A stretch of DNA of 64,000 nucleotides, from the NCBI GenBank assembly GCA_029961685.1, contig JARWKL010000007.1, positions 9,633,406-9,697,405 on the forward strand, written 5' to 3'. A program made the position numbers and the translations under genes. The notes below the pieces were generated by a model. The model saw nothing but the letters and a program-made list of their open reading frames with translations, had not been told where the DNA came from and searched no databases. Origin of the DNA: Aristolochia californica. Taxonomy: Eukaryota; Streptophyta; Magnoliopsida; Piperales; Aristolochiaceae. Shown here piece after piece: positions 12,253-23,500 of this stretch; the stretch's first letter is position 1, and the number at the start of each line of letters is the position of its first letter.

Positions 12253-14405
12253 TTTTGTTTCCCGAGGATTGCAAAACATGATATATAAAAACTAGAAAGA
12301 GTTTACAATCCCTAAAAGTGAAAGATACTTTTGGGAATTATGTCTCTCTCCATTTGTGCATTTCCATTTTAGATGTATACTTTTTCCTTAAATCAAAACT
12401 TGAGTTTTCACTTATTTCTCGTAAAACAAAAATGATAAGGCAAACACATCACAAAAAAATCAAAATTTTAAAGTTTATGGATGCAAAAAATTTGGAACAA
12501 CAACAAATGTAAGCAAAAAAAATTTATTCACACACCTCAAATGAACACAAAAATTTTTGATATCCTAGTAGGGAAAATTCCACAAGTTCAACCCTGATAG
12601 CTTGGAATTTTATAAGAAAGAGATTACTAGTTGGTCCTTCACATGGTTTAAATGTGGCTATACATGTTTGAAGGATGTTAAAGATTCATAAGATCTTCGA
12701 ATCCAAACCTTTTTAAATTCTCAAGTTTGGGTGTAGTGGGATATGTACCCGAGCCAAACAAGCCATTATTTTGCCCATTTACAAAAAAGCAGACCTAACA
12801 ATAATAGATTATTGTAAAGTGATTTATCGGTCAATCATGCGTAACGAGCTATATTTTTGTAAGAAATGACTTACTGATTAGAAGTCAACACTCTGCAAAA
12901 TATTCCCCCACCTCCCCCTTTGTTTCCAGGCAATTGCAAAACCTGATATATTAAAACTAGAAAGAGTTTACGATCCCTAAAAGTTACAGACACCTTTTTG
13001 AATTATCTTTCTCTACATTTGTGCATTTCCATTTTAGATGTATACTTTTTCCTTAAATCAAAACTTGAGTTTTCACTTTTCCCTTTTTCTCTCGTAAACA
13101 AATAAGATAAGGCAAACAGATCACAATCAAATAAAAAATTTAGAGTTTATGTATCCAAAAAATTTAGAACAACAACAAATGTAAGCAAAGAAAATGTATT
13201 CACACTCGACAAAAGAACACAAAAGTTTTGATATCCAAGTTTGGGAAATTCCACTAGTTCAACCTTGATAGCTTGGAATTTTATCAGAAAGAGATTTCTA
13301 GTTCATCCTGCACATGTATTAAATGTGGATACGCATCCTTGAAACATGTAAAAGATGCAGATGACCTACGGTTCCAAAGCTCATTAAAATCTCATATTTG
13401 GGTGCGGTGGGATATTTACCCGAGCCAAACAAGCCATTATGTTGCCCATTTAAAAAAAAGTTGTCCTAACAATCATTGGTGATTGTAAAGGAATTTATCG
13501 GTCAATCATGCGTAACGGGTTATATTTTTTTAAGAAATGACATATGGATTGGGAGTCAACACTCAGCTAAAAATTCCGCCGCCTCCCCCTTGGTTTCTCG
13601 ACGATTGCATAACCTGATATAAAAAAACTAGAAAGAGTTAACAATCCCAAAATGTTACAGACACTTTTTTTAATTTTCTCCCTCTACACTTGTGCATTCC
13701 ATTTTAGATGTATACTTTTTCCTTAAATCAAAACTTGAGTTTTCACTTTTCCCTTTATCTCTCGTAAATAAAAAAATGAGTCAAACAGATCACAACAAAA
13801 CGAAAATTTTAGAGTTTATGTATGCAAAAAATTTAAAACAACAACAAATGTAAGCAAAGAAAATTTATTCACGCGTCACAAATGAACACAAAATTTTTTA
13901 TATCAAACTTTGCGTAATTCCACTAGTTCAACCCTGATAGCTTGGCATTTTATAAGAAAGAGATTTCTAGTTGGTCTTGCACGTGTTTTAAATGAGGATA
14001 TATATGCTTGAAACATTTTAAAGATGCAGATGACCTATGGATCCAAACCTCATTAAATTCTGAAATTTGAGTGCGGTCGGATATTTACTCAAGCCAAAAA
14101 ACCATTATTTTGCCCATCTGAAAAAAAGCAGACCAAACAATCATACATGATTGTAAACTGATTTATCGGTCAATCATGAGTAACGGGCTATATTTTGGTA
14201 AGAATTAACTTATGGATTAGGAGTCAACACTCAGCTAAAATTTCCCCCACCTCCCCCATTGTTTCACGGCGATTGCAAAACCTGATAGATAAAAACTAGA
14301 AAGAGTTTACAATCCCTAAAAGTTATAGACACTTTTTGGAATTATCTTTCTCTACAATTGTGCATTTTCATTTTAGTTGTATACTTTTTCCTTAAATAAA
14401 AACAT

Positions 14406-14432
14406 GAGTTTATGTATGAAAAAATTTTTAGT
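14406..14432 (+). other. short templated insertion in a monomer
   Basis: Between AACATGA and GTTTTCAC a ~24-bp stretch (TTTATGTATGAAAAAATT...) is inserted. It matches sequence that belongs about 100 bp further on in the same monomer (near 14505), so it looks like a local template switch. Confidence 0.65.
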
Positions 14433-15063
14433 TTTCACTTTTCCCTTTTTCTCTCTTACAAAACAAGATAAGGCAAACAAATCACAACAAAATAAAAATT
14501 TTAGAGTTTATGTATGAAAAAAAATTAGAACTACAACAATTGTAAGCAAAGAAAAATAATTCACACACCACAAATGAACACAAAATTTTTGATATCCAAA
14601 TTTTGGAAATTCCACTAGTTCAACATGATAGCTTGGAATTTTATAAGAAAAATTTCTAGGTGATCCTGCACATGTTTTAAATGTGGATATGCATGCTCGA
14701 AACATGTTAAAGATGCAGATGACCTACAGATTCAACCCTCATTAAATTCTCAAGTTTGGGTGTGGTGGGATATTTACCTGAGACAAACAAGCCATTATTT
14801 TCCCATTTACAAAAAAACCTGACCTAACGATCATAGATGATTGTAAAGTTATTTATCGATCAATGATGCGTACCTGGCAATATTTTTGTAAGAAATGACT
14901 TATGGATTTAGAGTCAACACTCAGCTAAAAAATCCCCCGCCTTCCCCTTTGTTTCCTGCCAATTGTAAAACCTGATATATAAAAACTAGAAACAGTTTAC
15001 AATCGCTAAAAGTTACAGACACTTTTTTGCATTATCTCTCTCTACATTTGTGCATTTCTATTT

Positions 15064-18000
15064 TAAATTTATACTTTTTCCTTAAATCAAAACTTGAGTT
15101 TTCACTTTTCCCTTTATCTCTCGTAAACAAAAAGATACAAATCACAACAAAATGAAAATTTTAGAGTTTATGTGTGCAAAAAAATTAGAACAACATCAAA
15201 TGTAAGAAAAGAAAATTTATTCACACACCACAAATGAACACAAGAGGTTTGATATCCAAGTTTGGGAAATACCACAAGTTCAACCCTGAGTGCATGGAAT
15301 TTTATAAGAAAGAGATTTCTTGTTGATCCTTCACATGTTTTAAATGTGGATATGCATGCTTTGAACATGTTAAAGATGCAGATGACCTACGGATCCAAAC
15401 CTCATTAAATTCTCAAGTTTGGGTGCGGTGGGATATTTACCCGAGCCAAACAAGCCATTAGTCATAGATAATTGTAAAGTGATTGACCTAACAATCATAG
15501 ATAATTATTTTGCCTAATTAGGAAAAAACTGACCTAACAATCATAGATAATTTTAAAGTGATTTATTAGTCAATCATGTGTAATGGGTTTTATGTTTGTA
15601 AGAAATGACTTATGGATTGGGAGTCAACACTCAAGTAAAAATTCCCCTGCCACCCCCTTTCTTTCCCGACGATTGAAAAACCTGATATATAAATACCAGA
15701 AAGAGTTTAAAATCCCTAAAAGTTACAAACACTTTTAGGAATTTTCTCTCTCTACATTTGTGCTTTTCCATTTTAGATGTATAATTTTTCTTTAAATCAA
15801 AACTTGAGTTTTGACTTTTCCCTTTATCTATCGTAAACAAAAAAGACAAGGCAAACATATCAAAATAAAATGAAAATTTTAGAGTTTATGTATGCAAAAA
15901 AATTTAAACAACCACAAATGTACACAAAAGTTTTCATATCCAGGTTTGAAAAATTCCACTAGTTCTACCCTGATAGCTTGGAATTTTATAACAAAGAGAT
16001 TTCTAGTTGATCCTGCACATGTTTTAATTGTGGATATGCATGCTTGAAACTTGTTAAAGATGCAGATGACCTACGGATCCAAACCCCATGAAAATCGCAA
16101 GTTTGGGTGCGGTGGAATATTTACCCAAGCCAAACAAGCCATTATTTTGTCAATTTACAAAAAAGCTGACCTAACAATCATAGATGATTGTAAAGTGATA
16201 TATCGGTCATTCATGCTTAACGGGATATATTTTTTTAAGAAATGAATTATGGTATGGGAGTCAACTCTTAGCTAAAAATTCCCCCACCTCCCCCATTGTT
16301 TCATGATGATTGCATACTTTATATAAAAAAACAAGAAAGAGTTTACAATCCCTAAAAGTTACCGAAAGTTTTGAAGAATTATCTCTCTCTACATTTGTGC
16401 ATTTCGATTTTAGATGTATGCTTTTTCCTTAAATCAAAACTTGACCTTTCACTTTTCCCTCTATCTCTAGTAAATAAAAAATATAAGGTAAATAGATCAC
16501 AACAAAACGAAAATTTTAGAGTTTATGTAGGCAAAAAAATTAGAACAACAACAAATGTATGCAAAGAAAATTTATTCACACACCACAAATGTACACAAAA
16601 TTTTTGATATCCAAGTTTGGGAAAATCCACTGGTTCAACCCTAATAGCTTGGCATTTTATAAGAAAGAGATTTCTAGTTGATCCTGCACGTTTTAAATGT
16701 GGATATGCATGCATAAAACATGTTAAAGATGGAGATGACCTACGGTTCCAAACCTCATTAAATTATCATGTTTGGGTGCGATGGGATATTTACCCGATCC
16801 AAACTAGCCATTATTTAGCCCATTGACAAAAAAGCTGACCTAAAAATCATAGATGATTGTAAAGTGATTTATCGGTCAATCATGCGTAACAAGCTATATT
16901 TTTGTAAGAAATGACGTATCGATTGCGAGTGAACACTCTGCTAAAAATTCCCCTGCCTCCCCTTTTGTTTCCCGACGATTGCAAAACCTGATACATAAAA
17001 ACTATAAAGATTTTACAATCTCTAAAAATTATAGACACTTTTTGGAGTTATCTCTCTCTACATTTGTGCACTTCCATTTTAGATGCATACTTTTTTCTTA
17101 AATCAAAACTTGAGATTTCACATTTCCCTCTATCTCTCGTTAACAAAAAAGATAAGGCAAATAGATCACTAGAAAATGAAAATTATAGAGTGTATGTAAG
17201 CAAAAAATTTAGAAAAACAACAAATGTAAGCATAGAAAATTTATTCAAAAACCACAAATGAACACAAAAGTTTTGATATCCAAGTTTGGGAAATTCTATG
17301 AGTTCAACCCTGATAGCTTGAAATTTAATAAGAAAGAGATTTCTAGTTAATCCTGCACATGTTTTAATTGGGGATATGCATTCTTAAAACATGTTAAAGA
17401 TGCAGATGACTTACGGATCCAAACCTCATTAGATTCTCAAATTTGGGTGCGGTGGGATATTTACCCGAGCCAAACAAGCCATTATTTTGCCCATTTACAA
17501 AAAAGCTGACCTAAATATCATAGATGATTGTAAAGTGATTTATCGGTCAACCATGTGCAACGGGTTATATTTTTGTAAGAAATGACTTATGGATTCGGAA
17601 TCAACACTGAGCTAAATATTCCCCCGCCTCCCCCATTGTTTCCCAATGATTGCAAAACCTAATATAAAAACTTGAGAGATTTTCCAATCCCTAAAAGTTA
17701 CAGACAATTTTTGGAATTATCTCTCTATACATTTGCACATTTCCATTTTAGATATATAGTTTTTCGCTAAATCAAAACTTGAGTTTTCACTTTTCCCTTT
17801 ATCTATCGTAAACAAAAGAGATAAGGCAAACATATCACAACAAAATGAAAATTTTAGAGTTTATGTATGCAACAAATTTAGAACAACAATAAATGTAAGC
17901 AAAGAAACTTTATTGACACACCACAAACGAACACATTTTGATATCCGAGTTTGGGAAATTCAACAAGTTCAACCCTGATAACTTGGAATTTTATAAGAAA

Positions 18001-18923
18001 GAGTTTCTAGTTGATCATGTACATGTTTTAAATGTGGATATGTATGCTTGAAAGATGTTAAAGATGCAGATGACTTACAGTTCGTAACCTCATTATATTC
18101 TCAAGTTTCGGAGCGGTGGGATATTTACCAGAGCCAAATAAGCCATTATTTTTTCCCTTTACAAAAAAGTTGACCTAACAATCATAGATGATTGTAAAGT
18201 GATTTATCGGTCAATCATGCATAACAGGCAATCTTTTTGAAAGAAATGACTTATAGATTAGGAGTCAACACTCAACTAAAAATTCCCCCGCCACCCCCTT
18301 TGTTTCCTGACTATTGCAAAACCTGATATATAAAAACTAGAAAGAGTTTACAATCCCTAAAAGTTAAGGACACTTTGTGGAATTATCTCTCTCCATTTGT
18401 GCATTTCCATTTTAGATGTATACTTTTTCCTTAAATCAAAATTTGAGTTTTCACTTTTTCCTTTATCTCTCATAAAACAAAAAAGATAAGGCAAACAAAT
18501 CACAACAAAAGGAAAGTTTTAGAGTTTATGTATGCAAAAAATTTAGAACAACAAAAAATTTAAGCAAAGAAAATTTACTCACACACCACAAATGAACAAA
18601 AAAAACTTTTTATATCCTATTTTGGGAAATACCACAAGTTCAACCCTGATAGCTTGGAATTTTATAAGAAAGAGATTACTAGATGGTCCTGCACATGGTT
18701 TAAATGTGGATATACACGTTTGAAAGATGTTAAAGATGCATATGACCTATGAATCCAAACCTTATTAAATATTCTCAAGTTTGGGTGGGGTGGGATATGT
18801 ACCTGAGAAAAAACAAGCCATTATTTTGCCCATTTACAAAAAAGCAGACCTAACAATCATAGATGATTGTAAAGTGATTTATCTGTCAATCATGCTTAAC
18901 GGTCTATCTTTTTTTAAGAAATG
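15064..18923 (+). repeat. higher-order repeat copy 3, truncated at the inversion junction
   Basis: The segment at 16051-16245 pairs with 9533-9727, and 16313 onwards pairs with 9793 onwards. The first monomer shares with the other two copies a shortened spacer before GATCAC (the usual GATAAGGCAAACAG is incomplete). Copy 3 ends inside monomer 7 at the orientation switch, so the inversion happened after this HOR existed. Confidence 0.7.
15461..15506 (+). other. 46-bp compound insertion from neighbouring monomer sequence
   Basis: After CAAGCCATTA the monomer normally continues TTTTGCCC. Here two fragments of the downstream region (TCATAGATAATTGTAAAGTG and GACCTAACAATCATAGATAA) are inserted first, then the monomer resumes. 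This lengthens the landmark spacing to 710 bp. Confidence 0.7.
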
Positions 18924-18924
18924 A
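18921..18924. other. orientation switch J1 (plus to minus)
   Basis: The forward monomer reads TAAGAAATGA (normally followed by CTTATGG) and passes without a spacer into reverse sequence TAATTCCTAAAATTG. ATGA at 18921-18924 fits both parents, so there are about 4 bp of microhomology. Confidence 0.85.
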
Positions 18925-19565
18925 TAATTCCTAAAATTGTTTGAAACTTTTAGGGATTGTAAACTCTTTCTAGTTTTTATATATCAGGTTTTGCAAGCAT
19001 CGGGAAACAAAGGGGGAGGTGGGGGAAGTTTTAGATGAGTGTTGACTCCCAATCCATAAGTCATTTCTTACAAAAATATAACTTGCTATGCATGATTGAT
19101 CGATAAATCACTTTAAAATCATCTATGATTCTTAGGTCAGCTTTTTTGTAAATGGGTAAAATAATGATTTGTTTGGCTCGGGTAAATATCCCACCACACC
19201 CAAACTTGACAATTTAATAAAGTTTGGATCCGTACGTCATATGCATCTTTAACATGTTTAAAGCATGCATATCCACATTTAAAACATGTGCAAGACCAAA
19301 AATAAATCACTTTCTTATCAAATTTCATGCTATCAGGGTTGAACTAGTGGAATTTCCAAAACTTGAATGTGGTGTGTGAATAAATTTTCTTTGCTTACAA
19401 TTGTTGTTGTTCTAAATTTTTTGCATACATAAACTCTAAAATTTTCAATTTTTTGTAATTTTTTTGTAATTTTTTTGCTTATACTTTTTGTTTACGAGTG
19501 ACAATGGGAAAAGTGAAAACTTAAGTTTGGATTTAAGGAAAAAGTATACATCTAAAATGGAAAAT
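18924..19565 (-). repeat. junction monomer M', inverted sister of 33341-33910
   Basis: Read in monomer orientation it shares with the plus-strand monomer at 33341 unusual words: CCTTAAATCCAAACTTAAG, CCCATTGTCACTCGTAAAC, TTCAAGTTTTGGAAATTCC, GATAAGAAAGTGATTT, AAACAAATCATTATTTTACCC, CTAAGAATCATAG and CACTCATCTAAAA. These are rare or absent in other monomers, so the two are nearest relatives although they lie 14 kb apart on opposite strands. A third, partly deleted relative lies at about 23955-24430. Confidence 0.8.
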
Positions 19566-20536
19566 CACTAATGTAGACTATGATAACTCCTAAAATTGTT
19601 TGTAACTTTTAGGGATTGTAAACTCTTTCTAGTTTTTATGTATCAGGTTTTGCAAACATCGGGAAACAAAGGGGGAGGTGGGGAAATTTTTAGCTGTGTG
19701 TTGGCTCCCAAAACATTAGTCATTTCTTACAAAAATATAGTCCGTTATGCATGATTATCCAATAAATCACTTTAAAATCATCTATGATTGTTAGGTTAGC
19801 TATTTTTTAAATCAGAAAAATAATGGTTTGTTTGGCCCAGGTAAATATCCCACTGCTCCAAAACTTATAGAATTTAATGAGGTTTGGATCCTTAGGTCAT
19901 CTGCTTCTTTAACATGTTTCAAGCATGCATATCCACATTTAAAACATGTGCAGGACCAACTAGAAATCTCTTTCTCATAAAATTCCAAGATATCACAGTT
20001 GAACTAGTGAAATTTCCTAAACTTGGATATAAAAACTTATGTGTTCATTTGTGGTGTGTGAATAAATTTTCTTTGCTTTCATTTGTTGTTGTTCTAAATT
20101 ATTTGCATACATAAACTCTTAAATTTTCATTTTGTTGTGATTTGTTCGCCTCATCTTTTTTGTTTACGAAAGATAAAGGGAAAAGTGAAAACTCAAGTTT
20201 AGATTTATGGAAAAAGTATATATATAAAATGGAAATGCACAAATATAGATAGAGATAATTCCAAAAAGTGTCTGTCACTTTTAGGGATTGTAAAATCTAT
20301 CTAGTTTTTATATATCAAGTTTTGCAATCGTCAGGGAAACAAAGGGGGAGGCAGGGGAATTTTTAGCTGAATGTTGATTCCCAATCCATAAGTCATTTCT
20401 TACAAATATTTAGCTCGTTACGCATGATTGATCGATAAATCACTTTACAATCATCAATGATTGTTAGGTCAGTTGGTTTTTAAATGGGCCAAATAAAGGC
20501 TTGTTTGGCTCGGGTAAATATCCCACTGCTACAAAA

Positions 20537-20565
20537 CTTGAGAATTTAAAGGTGGTTTTATAATA
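20537..20565 (-). other. deletion of about 460 bp inside a monomer
   Basis: AAACTTGAGAATTTAA normally leads to GAGGTTTGGATCC. Here it jumps to GGTTTTATAATAGTTGGGAA, which corresponds to GGTTTTGCAATCGTCGGGAA of the next monomer. The landmark spacing falls to 235 bp. Confidence 0.8.
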
Positions 20566-23500
20566 GTTGGGAAATAAAAAGGGAGGCGGGGAAATTTTTA
20601 GCTGAGAGTTGACTCCACATTCATAAGTCATTTCTTACAAAAATATAACCCATTACACATGATTGACCGATAAATCACTTTACAATCATTTATGATTGTT
20701 AGGTCATATTTTTTATAAATGGGCAAAATAATGTCTTGTTTGGCTTGGGTAAATATCCCACCACACCAAAACACGAGAATTTAATGAGGTTTGGATCCGT
20801 AGGTCATCTGCATCTCTATCATGTTTCAAGCATGCATATCCACATTTAAAACATGTGCTGGACGAACTAGAAATCTTTTTCTTATAAAATTCCAAGCTAT
20901 TAGGGTTGAACTAGTGGAATTTGCCAAACTTGGATCTCAAAAATATTGTGCTCATTTGTGGTGTGTGAATAAATTTTCTTTGCTTACATTTGTCGGTGTA
21001 CTAAATTTTTTTCACACATAAACTCTTAAATTTCCATTTTGTTGTGATGTGTTTGCTTTATCTTTTTTGTTAATGAGAAAAAAAGGGGAAAAGTTAAAAC
21101 TCAAGTTTTGATTTAAGGAAAAAGTATACATCTAAAATGGAAAGGCACAAATGTAGAGAGAGATAATTCCAAAAAGTGTCTATAACTTTTAGGGATTGTA
21201 AACTCTTTCTAGTTTTGATATATCAGGTTTTGCAATCATCGGGAAACGAAGGGGGAGGCGGGGGAATTTTAAGCTAAGTGTTGACTCCCAATCCATAAGT
21301 CATTTCTTAAAAAATTATAGCCCGTTACACATGATTGACCAATTAATCACTTTACAATCATCTACGATAGTTTGGTCAGCCTTTTTGTAAATGGGCAAAA
21401 GAATGGCTTGTTTGGCTCAAGTAAATATCCCACAACACTTAAACATGAGAATTTAATGAGGTTTGGATCCGTAGGTCGTCTGCATCTTTAACATGTTTCA
21501 AGCATGCATATCCACATTTAAAACATGTGTAGAACCAATTAAAAATTTCTTTCTTATAAAATTCTGAGCTATCAGGGATGATCTAGTGGAATTTCCCAAA
21601 CTTGGATATCAAAACTTTTGTGTTCATTTGTCATGTGTGAATAAATTTTCTTTACTAACATTTGTTGTTGTTCTAAATTTTTTGCACACATAAATTCTAA
21701 AATTTTCATTTTGTTGTGATATGTTTGCCTTATCTTTTTTGTTTACGAGAGATGAAGGGAAAAGTGAAAACTCAAGTTTTTGTTTAAGGAAAAATGTATA
21801 CATGTAAAAAATAAATGCAGAAATGTAGAGAGAGATATTTCCAAAAGGTGTCTATAACTTTTAGGGATTTTAAACTCTTTCTCGTTTTTATATATCATGT
21901 TTTGCAATCATCGGGAAACAAAGGGGGATGAGGGGGAATTTTTAGCTGAGTGTTGACTCCCAGTCCATATGTCATTTCATAAAAAAATATTACCCGTTAC
22001 GCATGATTGACCGATAAATCACTTTACAATCATCTATGATTGTTAGGTCAACTTTTTTGTATATTTTCAAAATAATGGCTTGTTTGGCTCAGGTAAAATA
22101 TCCCACCGCACCCAAACTTGAGAATTGAATGAGGTTTGGATCCATAGGTCATCTGCATCTTTAACAAGTTTCAAGCATGCATATCAACATTTAAAACATG
22201 TCCAGGACCAACTAGAAATCTCTTCCTTATAAAATTCCAATCTATCAGGGTTGAACTAGTGGAATTTCCTAAACTGGGATATAAAAAATTTTGTGTTAAT
22301 TTGTGGTGCGTGAATAAATTCTCTTTGCTTACATTTGTTGTTGTTCTAACTTTTTTGCACACATCAACTCTAAAATTTTCATTTTGTTGTGATCTGTTTG
22401 CCTTAGCATCTTTTTCTTGCGAGATATAAAGGGAAAAGTGAAAACTCAAGTTTTGATATAATAAAAAAGCATACATTTAAAATGGAAATGCACAAATGTA
22501 GAGAGAGATATTTCCAAAAAGTGTCTGTAACTTTTAGGGATTGTAAACTCTTTATAGTTTTTATATATCAGGTTTTGCAATCATAGGGGAACAAAGAGGG
22601 GGGCTGGGGAATTTTTAGCAGAGTGTTGACTCCCAATCCATAAGTCATTTTTTTACAAAAATATAGCCCGTTATGCATTATTGACCGATAAATCACTTTA
22701 CAGTCATCTATGATTGTTCGGTCACCGTTTTTGTAAATGGGCAAAATAATGGCTTGTTTTGCTCGAGTAAATATCCCACTGCACCCAAACTTGAGAATTT
22801 AATGAGGTTTGGATCCATAGGTCATCTGCATCTTTAACATGTTTCAAGCATGCATATCCATATTTAAAACATGTGCAGGATCAACTAGAAATCTTTTTCT
22901 TATAATATTCGAAGCTATCATGAATGAACAAGTGGAATTTCCCAAACTTGGATATCTAAACTTTTGTGTTAATTTGTGGTGTGTGATTAAATTTTATTTG
23001 CTTACATTTTTTTTTGTTCTAAATTTATTGCATATATAAATTCTTAAATTTTCATTTTGTTGTGATTTGTTTGCCTTCTCTTTTTTGTTTACGAGAGATA
23101 AAGGGAAAAGTGAAAACTCAAGTTTTGATTTAAGGAAAAAGTATACATTTAAATGGAAACGCGCAAATGTAGAGAGAGATAATTCCAAAAAGTGTATGTA
23201 ACTTTTAGGTATTGTAAACTCTTTGTAGTTTTTATAAATCAGGTTTTGCAATCGTCAGGAAACGAAGGGGGAGGGGGCCTTTTATGCTGAGTGTTGACTC
23301 CCAATCCATATGTCATTTCTTACAAAAATATAGCCCATTATGCATGATTGACCGATAAATCACTTTACAATCATCTATGATTGTAAAGTCACCTATTTTG
23401 GTAAAGGGCAAAATAATGCCTTGTTTTGCTCGGGTAAATATCCCACCGCACCCAAACTTTAGAATTTAATGAGGTTTGGATCCGTAGGTCATCTGCATCT

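Larger units (their letters stand above)
8573..15063 (+). repeat. higher-order repeat copy 2 (ten monomers, one internal deletion)
   Basis: Its first six monomers pair with copy 1. Monomer 7 (about 12400-13000) has the signature AGAGATTACTAG, CACATGGTTTAAATGTGG and GATATGTACC, and pairs with the monomer at about 18420-18920 in copy 3. Three further monomers lead to copy 3. The offset to copy 3 is about 6,490-6,520 bp, which equals ten monomers minus the 166-bp deletion near 12250. The HOR limits are judged by eye. Confidence 0.7.
4337..18923 (+). repeat. satellite array block 1, ~668-bp monomer, forward
   Basis: About 22 head-to-tail monomers. The landmark GAGTCAACAC (or a close variant) occurs at 4404, 5068, 5741, 6411, 7079, 7746, 8415, 9069, 9740, 10411, 11047, 11715, 12892, 13553, 14221, 14911, 15621, 16258, 16927, 17598 and 18262, so spacing is mostly 661-673 bp. 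The 1177-bp gap after 11715 is two monomers with a 166-bp deletion. Most copies carry GATATCCAAG, CACTAGTTCAACC, ATGCATGC and CGGATCCAAACC. The usual variant at the diagnostic site is CTAGTTGATCC. The first monomer is cut by the retrotransposon LTR and the last by an orientation switch. No gene was seen in this stretch. Confidence 0.97.

Noticed and set aside
16741..16800. 5S rDNA (GGGTGCGATGGG resembles the 5S 5' end)
   Set aside because: The match ends after about nine bases, and no 5S internal promoter or 120-bp gene follows.
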